Shown: piece after piece, positions 8,588 to 16,835 of the stretch | Position numbering within the stretch: position 1 is the first letter of the stretch | Layout: the number at the start of each line of letters is the position of its first letter | Assembly: GCA_031459765.1 (NCBI GenBank) | Contig: JAVKHY010000009.1 | Coordinates: 32,763-96,762, forward strand | Direction of reading: 5' to 3' | Source of the DNA: Armatimonadota bacterium | GTDB lineage: Bacteria; Sysuimicrobiota; Sysuimicrobiia; Sysuimicrobiales; Kaftiobacteriaceae | Length of the DNA: 64,000 nucleotides | Notes under the pieces: generated by a model | What the model saw: the letters and a program-made list of their open reading frames with translations, nothing else | Databases searched by the model: none | What the model was told of the DNA's origin: nothing | Program-made: the position numbers and the translations under genes

Positions 8588-8720
8588 GGCATCCGATACA
8601 ACGCCGAACCGATGCCCCGCGCCGGGGGAACCCGTGTACCATGAGCGATGCCACCGGCACGGGGCTTCGATCCGGTGACCGGGGAAGACCGATCCTGAGT
8701 GACAACCGGGGGTGGTTGGC
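8588..8720 (+). ncRNA. Candidate structured RNA leader (possible riboswitch)
   Basis: The 170 bp between the nitroreductase stop and the next ATG hold nested complementary segments: GGCATC/GATGCC (8588-8593 with 8611-8616), CCCGTG/CACGGG (8631-8636 with 8658-8663), and CCGG-TGA-CCGG (8672-8682). A closing helix pairs GCCGAACC (8603-8610) with GGTTGGC (8714-8720), directly against the ATG at 8721. Stretches such as GCCGAACC, CGGGGGAACCCG and CCGATCCTGAGTGACAACC recall conserved blocks of the c-di-AMP (ydaO/yuaA) class from memory, but the match is imperfect. If real, the closing helix would mask the translation start. Confidence 0.38.
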
Positions 8721-9143
8721 ATGACCCGCAGGCCCTTCGAGATCATCGCGGAGTGCGAGCTGCCCAGGTTCCCTGCGCAGAAAGAGATCACGCGCATCGG
8801 CGACCAACTCGAGCAGGCGCGCCGCGCCAGACCGGAGATTGTACGCGTCACGGTGACTCCGCCGGCGGTCTTCCGGAAGAACCGCTACATCCTTGAGGCG
8901 CGGGCCGTGGTGTGGGCGGAGGATGTCCCGGGCGCCGTACGGAGCGTGGAGGGGCTGGTGGCCGCTGCCGGCGTCCCCTGCCTGACCGTCCTCCCCTCGG
9001 GCCGGGCCCTGTCGACGGCGGAGGTCCCGCCTCCTCCGGAGACCGTGGCCGCGGGAGGGAATACGGGACGCCGCCGGGGATCCCCGACCGGGCGCACCTC
9101 CGGAGAGCGCAAGAAGCGGCCGCGGCGCCCTCGGGCCGCGTAG
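8721..9143 (+). CDS. Small hypothetical protein with basic C-terminal tail
   Basis: 140 aa, unrecognised. Residues 1-85 look like a compact alpha/beta domain (FEIIAECELPRFP, IVRVTVTPPAVF, YILEARAVVWAEDVPG, VPCLTVLPSG). The last 40 residues are low-complexity, proline- and arginine-rich (ERKKRPRRPRAA). I chose the ATG at 8721; a GTG at 8712 is in frame. The ribosome binding site would lie in the GGGGGTGG that forms part of the candidate leader structure. No signal peptide or membrane segment is seen. The basic tail could bind nucleic acid, which is speculative. Confidence 0.6.
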   Translation: MTRRPFEIIAECELPRFPAQKEITRIGDQLEQARRARPEIVRVTVTPPAVFRKNRYILEARAVVWAEDVPGAVRSVEGLVAAAGVPCLTVLPSGRALSTAEVPPPPETVAAGGNTGRRRGSPTGRTSGERKKRPRRPRAA

Positions 9144-9169
9144 CTGTTGCCTCGCCTCCTCGGTTCCGC

Positions 9170-9208
9170 CCGCCGCCCGCCGCAGGCCCCCGGGTCGGCG
9201 GGCGGCGG
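9170..9208. terminator. Strong hairpin between convergent genes
   Basis: A 13-bp perfect inverted repeat (CCGCCGCCCGCCG/CGGCGGGCGGCGG) with a 13-base loop. It lies between the plus-strand gene ending at 9143 and the minus-strand gene ending at 9241. It probably serves as a bidirectional transcription end, although no T-run is present. Confidence 0.6.
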
Positions 9209-9240
9209 CCGCCGGGTTTCGAATCACGTCAGTCGCGGTC

Positions 9241-9699
9241 TTACTCCCCTTCGGCGGGAGGGCCATCCTCCTCCTGTGGCCGCTCACCTCCGAAAGTCGC
9301 ATCCAACCCCCTGATCAGATCCTGCGTGTCGCCCGCGGATAGCTGCGCGGCGGGCCGCAGGAGGACATAGAGCCGCGGCGGCATCCTTCCGGCGCGCACC
9401 ACCTCGGCCGCGTCGTCGCCCTCGCTCTCCGTAGCGCCCCACGTCGAGACATTGAACTCCTTCCTGCCCTCCCGGACGTCGCGGGCAATCCACCACGATA
9501 CGGGCGCGATGTGGCTGTACCACGGCCAGACGGTGAGATGGCTGTGGCAGTCCCCGCAGGCCCGTAGGAACAGCGCTCGGGTCCGCGGGCTGTCCCACCG
9601 CGGCTCGGCCACCACCGGGGGGTTGGTGTGAACGCGGCCGTAGGGAAGGACCTGGATGGCCACCGCCGCCAGCAAGAGGACAACAACTCCCCAACGCAT
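9241..9699 (-). CDS. Membrane-anchored haem-binding domain cytochrome
   Basis: 152 aa with an N-terminal hydrophobic anchor (residues 4-19). A c-type haem site C48-G-D-C51-H52 is followed by SHLTVWPWYSHIAPVSWW and then REGRKEFNVSTW. This arrangement is characteristic of the Haem_bd family of exported mono-haem cytochromes. The ATG at 9699 is preferred over an upstream frame because GGGAGGTG precedes it and the signal anchor starts there. It is the last gene of the cytochrome oxidase operon, which suggests electron transfer to or assembly with the oxidase on the outer face of the membrane. The acidic, proline-rich C-terminus is unusual. Confidence 0.85.
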   Translation of the reverse strand: MRWGVVVLLLAAVAIQVLPYGRVHTNPPVVAEPRWDSPRTRALFLRACGDCHSHLTVWPWYSHIAPVSWWIARDVREGRKEFNVSTWGATESEGDDAAEVVRAGRMPPRLYVLLRPAAQLSAGDTQDLIRGLDATFGGERPQEEDGPPAEGE

Positions 9700-9759
9700 T
9701 GACGTGCACCTCCCGAGGGCCCGGATCACCGGAGCCCTCCTGCCGATCCGCCGCCGCCG

Positions 9760-10251
9760 TCACAGCCGGGAGGCGACGTAGAAGACCACACTGAGCCCGA
9801 CGCCGACGGGCACACCCAGGGCGACCCTGTGCCGCAGCACCATCCCCGGACCAATGCGCGGGCGGACCTCCAGCCCGAGGTTGCCGGAGGGGAGAAAGAA
9901 GCAGGCATAGCGCAACGCCGTGGGGCGGTCCAGAGAGATGGTCAACGCGGTCCCGGCCGGGACCCCAGAGGGCCCAGCCTGATGGGCCACCTGGTCTTCG
10001 TTCCGGACGACCAGCGCGTCGCCGGCGACAAAGACCATCTGCGACGGCACGGCAGATACCGACTGCCCGCGCGCCACCGCCTACGCCGTGCCCGGCGGGA
10101 TCACCACCTCCACCCGCCGGGGGGAGCGTCTCGTTTCCGGGGACAGCATCGCCGCCGAGGCGGCGACGAGGACCGCGGTCAGCACAGTTCCGCCGACGAA
10201 GGGAATGAGGAGCCACCACCGGCGGCGCCACGTCGTCGGGACCCGCACCAT
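9760..10251 (-). pseudogene. Cupredoxin-like membrane protein interrupted by an in-frame TAG
   Basis: One frame from the ATG at 10251 to the stop at 9760 is broken only by a TAG at 10081-10083. Upstream lies a 56-aa piece with a membrane helix (WWLLIPFVGGTVLTAV), ending VEVVIPPGTA. Directly after the TAG the frame continues AVARGQSVSAVPSQMVFVAG, RNEDQVAHQAGP, YACFFLPSGNLGLEV and a second membrane helix. Together they read as a single cupredoxin-fold protein with a transmembrane segment at each end. A His and a Cys are in the expected copper-site region, but the usual downstream His and Met ligands are not obvious. It sits 5 bp after coxC, so it belongs to the oxidase operon. The TAG may be a real mutation, an assembly error or a readthrough site. 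Confidence 0.7.
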
Positions 10252-10256
10252 GCTCC

Positions 10257-10823
10257 CTACGCCGTCACCAGGTATAGCGTGGGATAGATGAAGACCCACA
10301 CGACGTCGACATAGTGCCAGTACTTCACGGCGGCCTCCACGGGCCAGTACTCCTCGGGGGAGTAGCGGCCGCGGCGGCCGTGGAGGTAGACGCCCAGCAG
10401 CAGGAGGACCCCGCTCAGGACGTGCAGGCCGTGGGTCCCGGTGAGGGTGAAGAAGACCGTCCCGAAGCGGTCGCGGGGCGGGAAGTGCACAAATGCCTCC
10501 GCCCATTCCAGGCCCACGCCAACCAGGAAGAGCGCACCCAGCACGACGGTGGCCAGCGTGTTGGCCAGGAACCGCCTCCGATCCCCGCAGATGATCGAGG
10601 CCTCCGCCCGATAGGCGAAGAGGCTGCTGGCCAGCAGGACGGCGGTGATGAACAGCCCCAGAGCCTGGTTCAGCTCCGCCGGCCGGGCGAACCCGGCCAG
10701 GTAGTACCGGGCGCTGATCAGCGCCGCGAAGAGGAAGCTCTCGGAGACGAAGAACAGCCACAGCCCCGCGCGCAGGGTGCGCAGGCGGCGGGCGGGGGCA
10801 CGGACCGTCGCTACCGCGGCCAT
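10257..10823 (-). CDS. coxC: Cytochrome c oxidase subunit III
   Basis: A 188-aa integral membrane protein with five hydrophobic segments, the short bacterial form of subunit III. Family motifs include FFVSESFLFAALISARYY, VFFTLTGTHGLHVLSG and VEAAVKYWHYVDVVWVFIYP. It stabilises the catalytic subunit of the haem-copper oxidase in the cytoplasmic membrane. It lies 4 bp after the subunit IV gene and is followed by the interrupted cupredoxin-like gene. Confidence 0.93.
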   Translation of the reverse strand: MAAVATVRAPARRLRTLRAGLWLFFVSESFLFAALISARYYLAGFARPAELNQALGLFITAVLLASSLFAYRAEASIICGDRRRFLANTLATVVLGALFLVGVGLEWAEAFVHFPPRDRFGTVFFTLTGTHGLHVLSGVLLLLGVYLHGRRGRYSPEEYWPVEAAVKYWHYVDVVWVFIYPTLYLVTA

Positions 10824-10827
10824 CGCC

Positions 10828-11034
10828 TCACTCCTCCGGCTGCCATGTCTGGCCCAGGTGCATGAAGTAGTACAGGATCAACCAGGCGTCGGCCAGGTTG
10901 ATCAGGATCAGGTAGGGCACAGGGTGGGGCACCCGGAAGGCCACCGGCAGCTCGGCCGCCGTCAGCACCAGGAGCGCGATCAGCACGCGGAGTCCCAGGC
11001 GAAACCGATCGGGCAGGGCACGCTGATTCGCCAT
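10828..11034 (-). CDS. Cytochrome c oxidase subunit IV-like small membrane protein
   Basis: 68 aa with two hydrophobic segments (residues 14-34 and 39-59). The second contains ILINLADAWLILYYFMHLG, typical of subunit IV (CyoD/CtaF-like) proteins with their YYFMHL motif. The ATG at 11034 lies just after the coxA stop. The position between subunits I and III matches bacterial caa3/A2 operons. Confidence 0.85.
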   Translation of the reverse strand: MANQRALPDRFRLGLRVLIALLVLTAAELPVAFRVPHPVPYLILINLADAWLILYYFMHLGQTWQPEE

Positions 11035-11038
11035 CGGC

Positions 11039-12916
11039 TCAGCCCTCCACCGGCGCACCCGGTCCGGCGGCGCCGGCCACGGCCACCACGGCGTGCACCG
11101 CGCCCGGCACGCCGTAGTCGTAGGGGTGGCCCGTCACCTGCGGAGGAGACGGGAAATTCCCTTCCGGCGGAGGCGAGGGCACCTGCCACTCCAGGGTGCG
11201 CGCCCGCCAGGGGTTGGCCGCCGCCTGCGGCCCGCGCCGCCACGAGTGGACCATGTTGAAGACGAAGACGAGGAAGCTGGCGCCCAGCAGGAACGCCGAG
11301 ACGGAAATGAACAGGTTCACCGGGCCGAGCGCCGGCGGATAGTCGGCGATCCGCCGGTTCATCCCGAACATCCCCAGCCAGAACATCGGGATGAAGGTGG
11401 TGTTGTAGGTGATGAACATCCACCAGAAGTGGAGCCGCCCCAGCCCCTCGTCGTACAGGCGGCCGGTGATCTTCGGGAACCAGTAGTAGATGCCGGCGAA
11501 CAGGGCGAAGATCATGCCGCCCATGATCGTGTAGTGGAAGTGGCCGACCACGAAGTAGGTGTCCTGCAGGTGCAGGTCGGTCGGCACGTCGGCGTTGAAG
11601 ATGCCGGTGACGCCGCCGATCAGGAAGTTGAAGAGGAATCCCAGGGCAAAGAGCATCGGGGTCCGCAGCCACAGCTTCCCCATCCACAGGGTGCCCAGCG
11701 CCGCCAGGAAGATCAGTCCCGTGGGGATGGAGATCAGCTCCGTGGTGGCCATGAAGGGTCCGTGGAGGTACTCGGCCATGCCGCTCGTGTACAGATGGTG
11801 CGCCCAGACGACGAAGCTGAGGGCGACGATCCCCAGGAATCCTCCGACCACCCAGCGGTAGGCGTACAGCGGCTTGCGCGAGAAGTGCGTCAGCACCTCG
11901 AGGGCGATGCCGAAGCCGGGGAGGATCATGATGTAGACCGCCGGGTGGGAGTAGAACCAGAAGACGTGCTGGTACAGCAGCGGCGCCCCCCCGCGCAGGG
12001 CGGAGAAGAAGGCCATGCCCGCGATGCGGTCGAGCAGAATCATCACCAGGCCGGCGGCCAGGAACTGGGTGGCCGTGAGGCTGATCAGCGACGCGGCGAA
12101 GACCGACCAGACGAACACCGGCAGCCGCCCCCAGGTCATCCCCGGCGCCCGCAGGCGGCCGATGGTGACCAGGAAGTTCACTCCCCCCAGGATCGAGGAC
12201 AGGCCGAAGGTGATCACCGCCAGGTTGAACAGGACCTGGCCGGTGGCGTTGACCTCGCTGAGCGGCGGGTAGGCCGTCCAGCCCGTGTCGAATCCGCCGG
12301 CGAAGAAGGTGGACACCAGCAGCACGGCCACGGGGGGAACCAGCCAGTAACTGAGGGCGTTGAGGCGCGGGAAGGCCATGTCGTCGGCGCCGATCAGGAG
12401 GGGGACGGCGTAGTTGCCCAGGCCGCCGATGATGGCGGCCACGGCGACGGCGATCATGATGATCCCGTGCATGCTCATCACGTGGGTGTAGCGGGCGGCG
12501 GTCATGATCGTCCGCCCGGGGGCGGCCAGCTCCACCCGCATCAGCATGGCGAACAGCCCGGCCAGGAGGAAGAGCGCCACGAAGGTGACCAGGTACTGGA
12601 CCCCGATGACCTTGTGGTCGGTGGTGAACCGGAAGTAGCGGGGCCAGCCGTGGACCTCCTCCCGGCGCAGGGGCAGGCCGAACCAGCCCCGGGCCCAGGC
12701 ATCCCACACCCCCACGCCCAGCAGCCAGCCTGTCAGGCCGAACAGATACCCGATAGAGATTGCCGCCTCCGCCGGCCAGGCCGACCGGCCCAGCAGCGTC
12801 GCCGCCCCGACGGTGGCTCCTCCGCCCAGGAGAAACCCGATCACGCCAACGATCAGCCCCCTGACCACCGGCAGCAACGCCCCAAAGGGACCGCTCTGCA
12901 TTGAGTCGTCCGTCAT
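11039..12916 (-). CDS. coxA: Cytochrome c oxidase subunit I, A2-type haem-copper oxidase
   Basis: A 625-aa catalytic subunit that reduces O2 and pumps protons in the cytoplasmic membrane. Visible ligands: His150 in THVMSMHG (low-spin haem), His324 and Tyr328 in YSHPAVY (CuB His and cross-linked Tyr), His373-His374 in WAHHLYTSG (CuB), and His459/His461 in VVGHFHY (haems). The YSHPAVY form, replacing GHPEVY, marks an A2-type enzyme, in which the helix VI Glu of the D-channel is replaced by the YS pair. An N-terminal extension of about 90 residues adds two hydrophobic segments before the usual HKVIGVQY start of the core. The start ATG overlaps the coxB stop (ATGA). Confidence 0.96.
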   Translation of the reverse strand: MTDDSMQSGPFGALLPVVRGLIVGVIGFLLGGGATVGAATLLGRSAWPAEAAISIGYLFGLTGWLLGVGVWDAWARGWFGLPLRREEVHGWPRYFRFTTDHKVIGVQYLVTFVALFLLAGLFAMLMRVELAAPGRTIMTAARYTHVMSMHGIIMIAVAVAAIIGGLGNYAVPLLIGADDMAFPRLNALSYWLVPPVAVLLVSTFFAGGFDTGWTAYPPLSEVNATGQVLFNLAVITFGLSSILGGVNFLVTIGRLRAPGMTWGRLPVFVWSVFAASLISLTATQFLAAGLVMILLDRIAGMAFFSALRGGAPLLYQHVFWFYSHPAVYIMILPGFGIALEVLTHFSRKPLYAYRWVVGGFLGIVALSFVVWAHHLYTSGMAEYLHGPFMATTELISIPTGLIFLAALGTLWMGKLWLRTPMLFALGFLFNFLIGGVTGIFNADVPTDLHLQDTYFVVGHFHYTIMGGMIFALFAGIYYWFPKITGRLYDEGLGRLHFWWMFITYNTTFIPMFWLGMFGMNRRIADYPPALGPVNLFISVSAFLLGASFLVFVFNMVHSWRRGPQAAANPWRARTLEWQVPSPPPEGNFPSPPQVTGHPYDYGVPGAVHAVVAVAGAAGPGAPVEG

Positions 12917-13632
12917 CGCGACTTCCCCCTGGCCACCCACGCCTCGAACCCGCCGGCGTCCACGACCCGCACCGGGCTGGCCATCAGGTTGTGGCCCAGG
13001 CCGCACAGCTCCGCGCACTGCAACCGCAGGTGGTAGCTGTCCTCGTAGGATCCGGCGACGGTGGGCGTGACGAAGACGCGGGTCGTCATCCCGGGCACCG
13101 CGTCGATCTTCACCCGGAAGGCGGGGATCCAGAAGGAGTGCAGTACGTCGGTGGCCGTGACGTCGAAGCGCACCCGCCGACCGACCGGCAGCACCACCTC
13201 CCGGACCGTCATGTCGTATTGGGGGTAAGAGATCTTCCACTGCCAGCGCGAGCCCTCCACCTGCACCACCAGGTCGGCGGTGGGATTGGCGCGCAGCTCG
13301 GCCAGCCCCCGCAGTCCCGGGTTGAAGATGACGTAGACGGCCAGGGCCGAGGTCACCCCCAGCCAGACCCACGGGACGATCCCGCGCCCAAAGAGCGGCG
13401 GCCCTTCCTCACGGGGCTCCCCGCGGACACGGAAGCGGACCAGGCTGTAGATCAGGACGGCGAGGACAAAGGCGAAGACCGGCACGCTGAGCCGCAACAG
13501 GAGACGAAAGGCCTCGTCGATGATGGCCGCCTCGCGCGCGGCGGCCAGCGGCAGGAGATCGACCCGGGCGGCCCAGAGGCCGGCCGCGGTCAGCGCCGCC
13601 CATAGGAGCGCCGCCGCGAGATGGCGCCTCAC
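12913..13632 (-). CDS. coxB: Cytochrome c oxidase subunit II with CuA site
   Basis: 239 aa. An N-terminal export/anchor segment (residues 5-21) and two membrane helices (about 47-66 and 86-103) precede a periplasm-side cupredoxin domain. All CuA ligands are present: His165, Cys206, Glu208 (backbone), Cys210, His214 and Met217. No C-terminal haem c domain is present, unlike caa3 enzymes, so the electron donor is separate; the Haem_bd cytochrome at the operon end is a candidate. The start is a GTG at 13632 that overlaps the stop of the upstream regulator (GTGA). Confidence 0.95.
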   Translation of the reverse strand: MRRHLAAALLWAALTAAGLWAARVDLLPLAAAREAAIIDEAFRLLLRLSVPVFAFVLAVLIYSLVRFRVRGEPREEGPPLFGRGIVPWVWLGVTSALAVYVIFNPGLRGLAELRANPTADLVVQVEGSRWQWKISYPQYDMTVREVVLPVGRRVRFDVTATDVLHSFWIPAFRVKIDAVPGMTTRVFVTPTVAGSYEDSYHLRLQCAELCGLGHNLMASPVRVVDAGGFEAWVARGKSR

Positions 13633-14288
13633 GCCCTCATCCCCTCGGACCCTACGACGCCGCGGGGCGTCGCCGTCGCCAGGTACTCGCACCGGAAATC
13701 GCCCCGCACGATGCACTGTCGTCGCCGGAGCCGCAGGCCGGCCAGCCTGCCCAGCACGGCGGGACAGAGGCGGCACAGCTCCGGAGCCCGCAGCGCGGCG
13801 GGCAGGACCGGACAGCTGTGCACAGTGACGGTGAAACCTCCGCCGGTGCGCCGCACCTCGGTCGTTGCCGGGTCGAACAGAACGGCCAGGGCGGCCCGCA
13901 GCCTGGTCTCCGGCTCCGGAATCTCCCCGATCTCCCGCCGGCCGGCGGCGATGTCGCCGGCGGCCGCGGCGAGCAGCGTGCCGAAACGGCGGGGCGAGCG
14001 GCGCCGGGCGGCGGCCAGCGTCGCGGCCAGAACGGAGAGGGCGAGATCAGGCGACCCGCCTCCCCCGGAGGCTGTGGGCCGGTACCGGAAGACAAGGGGC
14101 GGACGGCCACGGGGGGCGCGGGAAGGGGCCTCGGTGACCAGCCCGTCCCTCTCCAGCCTCAGCAGGTGATGCCGGAGGGTCGCCCGCGACAGCCCTGTCT
14201 CGCGCTGCAGGTCGGCCATCGTGCACCCGCCGCGTCGCAACACCTGCAACACTCGGGCGCGTGTCGAAGGGTCTGTGGCGTAGGTCAT
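13629..14288 (-). CDS. ArsR/SufR-like helix-turn-helix regulator with Cys-rich sensor domain
   Basis: 219 aa. The N-terminal winged helix-turn-helix (residues 1-65) includes MADLQRETGLSRATLRHHLLRLERDGLV. The C-terminal domain has a cysteine pattern HSCPV, then ELCRLCP, then RRQCIV, then DFRCEY. This resembles SufR-type regulators that bind an Fe-S cluster or metal. It is the first gene of the oxidase operon, coupled to coxB by GTGA, so it probably controls the operon and itself in response to iron, redox state or oxygen. Start uncertain: ATG at 14288 chosen; a TTG at 14324 is in frame, and neither has a clear ribosome binding site. The AT-rich stretch upstream (about 14310-14360) probably holds the promoter. 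Confidence 0.8.
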   Translation of the reverse strand: MTYATDPSTRARVLQVLRRGGCTMADLQRETGLSRATLRHHLLRLERDGLVTEAPSRAPRGRPPLVFRYRPTASGGGGSPDLALSVLAATLAAARRRSPRRFGTLLAAAAGDIAAGRREIGEIPEPETRLRAALAVLFDPATTEVRRTGGGFTVTVHSCPVLPAALRAPELCRLCPAVLGRLAGLRLRRRQCIVRGDFRCEYLATATPRGVVGSEGMRA

Positions 14289-14410
14289 TCGGGGACGGGC
14301 CACGGAAGTTTTCGATGATTTCAATCAACAAAAATATTGGAATTCAAAATACCAGCCGTCCGGGCCCATGCCTATCGGGCGGAGACCTGATTCTGCTCCG
14401 GGAGACGAGC

Positions 14411-14815
14411 CTACCGTCCCCCCTGTCGGTAGGCCTCGTCCACCTCTACCTGGAACCCGTTGGCCAGCGCGTTGGTCTGGTTGGCCATCCCGACCACCGC
14501 CATCAGTTCGGCCAGCATCTCCTCGCTCATCCCCTTCTTCCGGGCCGCGGCGGTGTGGCTGTGGATGCAGTAGCGGCAGCCGTTAGTCACACTCACGGCG
14601 ATGTAGATCAGCTCCTTGGTCAGCGGGTCAAGGGCCCCGGGCCCCATCACCGCCTTCACGCCCTCCCAGGTGCGCCGCAACAACTCCGGCTGGACGGCCA
14701 GGGCCTTCCAGAAGTTGTTCACCCAGTCGACCTGGCGCGTGGCCATGATGTCGTCGAACACCTCTCGCACCGCCGGACTCGCCGTTCCATACTCCACCAG
14801 CTCGACCGTCGCCAT
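14411..14815 (-). CDS. AhpD-like carboxymuconolactone decarboxylase family protein
   Basis: 134 aa, all-helical, of the AhpD/CMD family. The signature is Cys80-R-Y-Cys83-I-H-S-His87, the CxxC plus His redox site used by AhpD-type alkylhydroperoxidases. It may therefore be a peroxidase-linked disulphide reductase or an uncharacterised CMD enzyme. It stands alone on the minus strand, 105 bp after asnB and 122 bp before the oxidase regulator. Confidence 0.88.
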   Translation of the reverse strand: MATVELVEYGTASPAVREVFDDIMATRQVDWVNNFWKALAVQPELLRRTWEGVKAVMGPGALDPLTKELIYIAVSVTNGCRYCIHSHTAAARKKGMSEEMLAELMAVVGMANQTNALANGFQVEVDEAYRQGGR

Positions 14816-14921
14816 CTGCTCCTCCCCCGTGATTGATCATGCCGACGGTACCATCCTGACGCCCGGCACCGCGCCGCTGCAAGCCCCACCACGGCCAGGC
14901 CTCCGGCCGAGCCGGCAGGTC

Positions 14922-16820
14922 TCAGAGGCGGTAGCGGTCGTGCAGGATCGCGAAGGACCCGACCATGAGGACCAGCGGGTCGGCGAGCCGCCGCCGCTGC
15001 GGGTCGAGCCGGGGCACCCGGTCCAGCAGCGCCAGCACCCCCGCGGGATCCAGGAAGGGCACCGAGCGGAAGGACGGAGCGCGCACCGCGTCCTGGATGA
15101 GAGCCAGGGTCCTGCCCTGCTCGCCGAGGGACAGAGGCGGGGCCAGGAAGCCGTGCTTGGGCCGCCGGGAGATCGCAGGCGGGACGAAAGGTTCCACGGC
15201 CGCGCGCAGCAGCCCCTTCGGCCTGTCCCCCATGCGCAGCAGAGACACCGGGAGCGCGCTGACGGCGTCGAACAGGACGTGGTCGAGGAAGGGCAGACGC
15301 ACCTCGACGCCGTGGGCCATATCCAGGCGGTCGGCGGCCAGGTGATAGTTGACGAAGAAGGACTTCGTCCAGACGTACAGGAGTTGCCTGGCCGGCTCGC
15401 GCCCCACCACCCGCCGGAGATCCAGTCCCAGCAGGAGATCCCCGTAGGGATCGCGTCTTCGGAATTTCTCCAGGAACTCCGCAGCGATCACGGAACGGAT
15501 CATCGCCAGCCCGTCCGCCAGCGCGTGCCGGCTCGGGGCGGAAACGGCGGCCAGGCGGCTCAGCCGGTACAGCCACGGCGAAATCTCCGCCGTCACCTGC
15601 TCCGGCCGATCCGCAGACCCGAAGCTTCGGAGGAGGCGCCGGAAAAGGCTCTCGCCACGGTTCGGAGCGTCGGAAGAGGGGGGCTGACAGAAACCGTATC
15701 CGGCGAACAGCTCGTCGCCGCCCTCCCCCGACAGCACCACCTTGTATCCGGAACGCTGGACAAGACGGCTCAGCAGAAAGCGCGCCGATGCGTGACCGTT
15801 CAGCTGAACCGTCTCTCCGTGCAGGACGGTGTCGACGAAGGTCTCGGCGAGCGCAGCCTCGCCCACGGGGAGAGGATTGAAACGGGCGCCGACGTGGCGC
15901 GCCATCCGGGCCGCCGGCTCGCGTTCGTCGAATCCGTCTCCCTCGAAGGCGAGCGTGAACACCGTCAGCGGATGACCGGCGTGCGCCGCAGCGAGCCCCA
16001 GCACGGAGGAAGAGTCCAGGCCGCCGCTCAGGAGGACGCCCGCGGGAACGTCCCCCCGCAGCCGGAGGCGGACGGCCTCCTCGAGGAGGTGGCGCGTGCG
16101 CTCGACGAGCTCATCGCCGCGGAGACCGCGAGGCCCCCGTCGGGCCCAAGGGAACGTGATGTCCCAGTAGCGCACCAGGCGGCTGGAACGGGCGGTGGCG
16201 AGCAGGAACTCCCCGGGAGGAACCTGGCGGATGCCCCTGAACAGCGATCGTCGCCGGTCCATGCAGAAAAACAGGTAATCGTACACCGTCTCCTCATCCC
16301 AGGCGGCGGGCAGACCCGCGGCCAGCAGGGCCTTGCCCTCCGAGGCCAGGAAGAGCGTGCCGCCGTGTTCCGCGTAAAACAGGGGCTTGATCCCGAAGCG
16401 GTCGCGGGCCGCAAAGAGCTGCGCGCGCCGATCGTCCCAGAGGATGAAGGCGAACTCGCCGCGCAGATGCCGCAGGCAGTCCGTCCCCAGTTCCTCGTAC
16501 AAGTGCAGGGCGACCTCGCTGTCCGACCGGGTCCGGAAGCGGTGGCCGCGCCGCTCCAGATCGCGGCGGATCTCGGCGTCCCCGTAGAACTCCCCGTTGA
16601 CGACGAGGCGCACCGCCCCATCCTCGCTGCTCAGCGGGTGGGCGCGCGACGCCAGGTCCACGATGCTGAGCCGGGTGTGCCCCAACCCGACGCGCCCCGC
16701 GGGGGAGATCCAGACGTTCTCGTCATCGGGTCCGCGGTGCCGGAGCGCCGTCGTGGCCCGGGTCAGCGCCACCCTGCTGACGGGACCGTTCCGTGAGTAG
16801 ACGCCGACGATGCCGCACAT
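14922..16820 (-). CDS. asnB: Asparagine synthetase B-type glutamine amidotransferase
   Basis: 632 aa. The N-terminal Ntn glutaminase domain starts with Met-Cys2, the catalytic nucleophile once Met is removed (MCGIVGVYS), and includes LRHRGPDD and VVNGEFYG. The C-terminal synthetase domain carries the PP-loop SGGLDSSSV and the LSGEGGDELFAGY segment that binds ATP and the acyl-adenylate. It would transfer glutamine-derived ammonia to Asp or to another carboxylate. AsnB homologues also occur in peptide- or polysaccharide-modifying clusters. The gene lies 15 bp downstream of an HTTM membrane protein gene, a pairing that hints at a specialised amidation role instead of housekeeping asparagine supply. 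Confidence 0.92.
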   Translation of the reverse strand: MCGIVGVYSRNGPVSRVALTRATTALRHRGPDDENVWISPAGRVGLGHTRLSIVDLASRAHPLSSEDGAVRLVVNGEFYGDAEIRRDLERRGHRFRTRSDSEVALHLYEELGTDCLRHLRGEFAFILWDDRRAQLFAARDRFGIKPLFYAEHGGTLFLASEGKALLAAGLPAAWDEETVYDYLFFCMDRRRSLFRGIRQVPPGEFLLATARSSRLVRYWDITFPWARRGPRGLRGDELVERTRHLLEEAVRLRLRGDVPAGVLLSGGLDSSSVLGLAAAHAGHPLTVFTLAFEGDGFDEREPAARMARHVGARFNPLPVGEAALAETFVDTVLHGETVQLNGHASARFLLSRLVQRSGYKVVLSGEGGDELFAGYGFCQPPSSDAPNRGESLFRRLLRSFGSADRPEQVTAEISPWLYRLSRLAAVSAPSRHALADGLAMIRSVIAAEFLEKFRRRDPYGDLLLGLDLRRVVGREPARQLLYVWTKSFFVNYHLAADRLDMAHGVEVRLPFLDHVLFDAVSALPVSLLRMGDRPKGLLRAAVEPFVPPAISRRPKHGFLAPPLSLGEQGRTLALIQDAVRAPSFRSVPFLDPAGVLALLDRVPRLDPQRRRLADPLVLMVGSFAILHDRYRL

Positions 16821-16835
16821 GATCGCACAGCCGGC

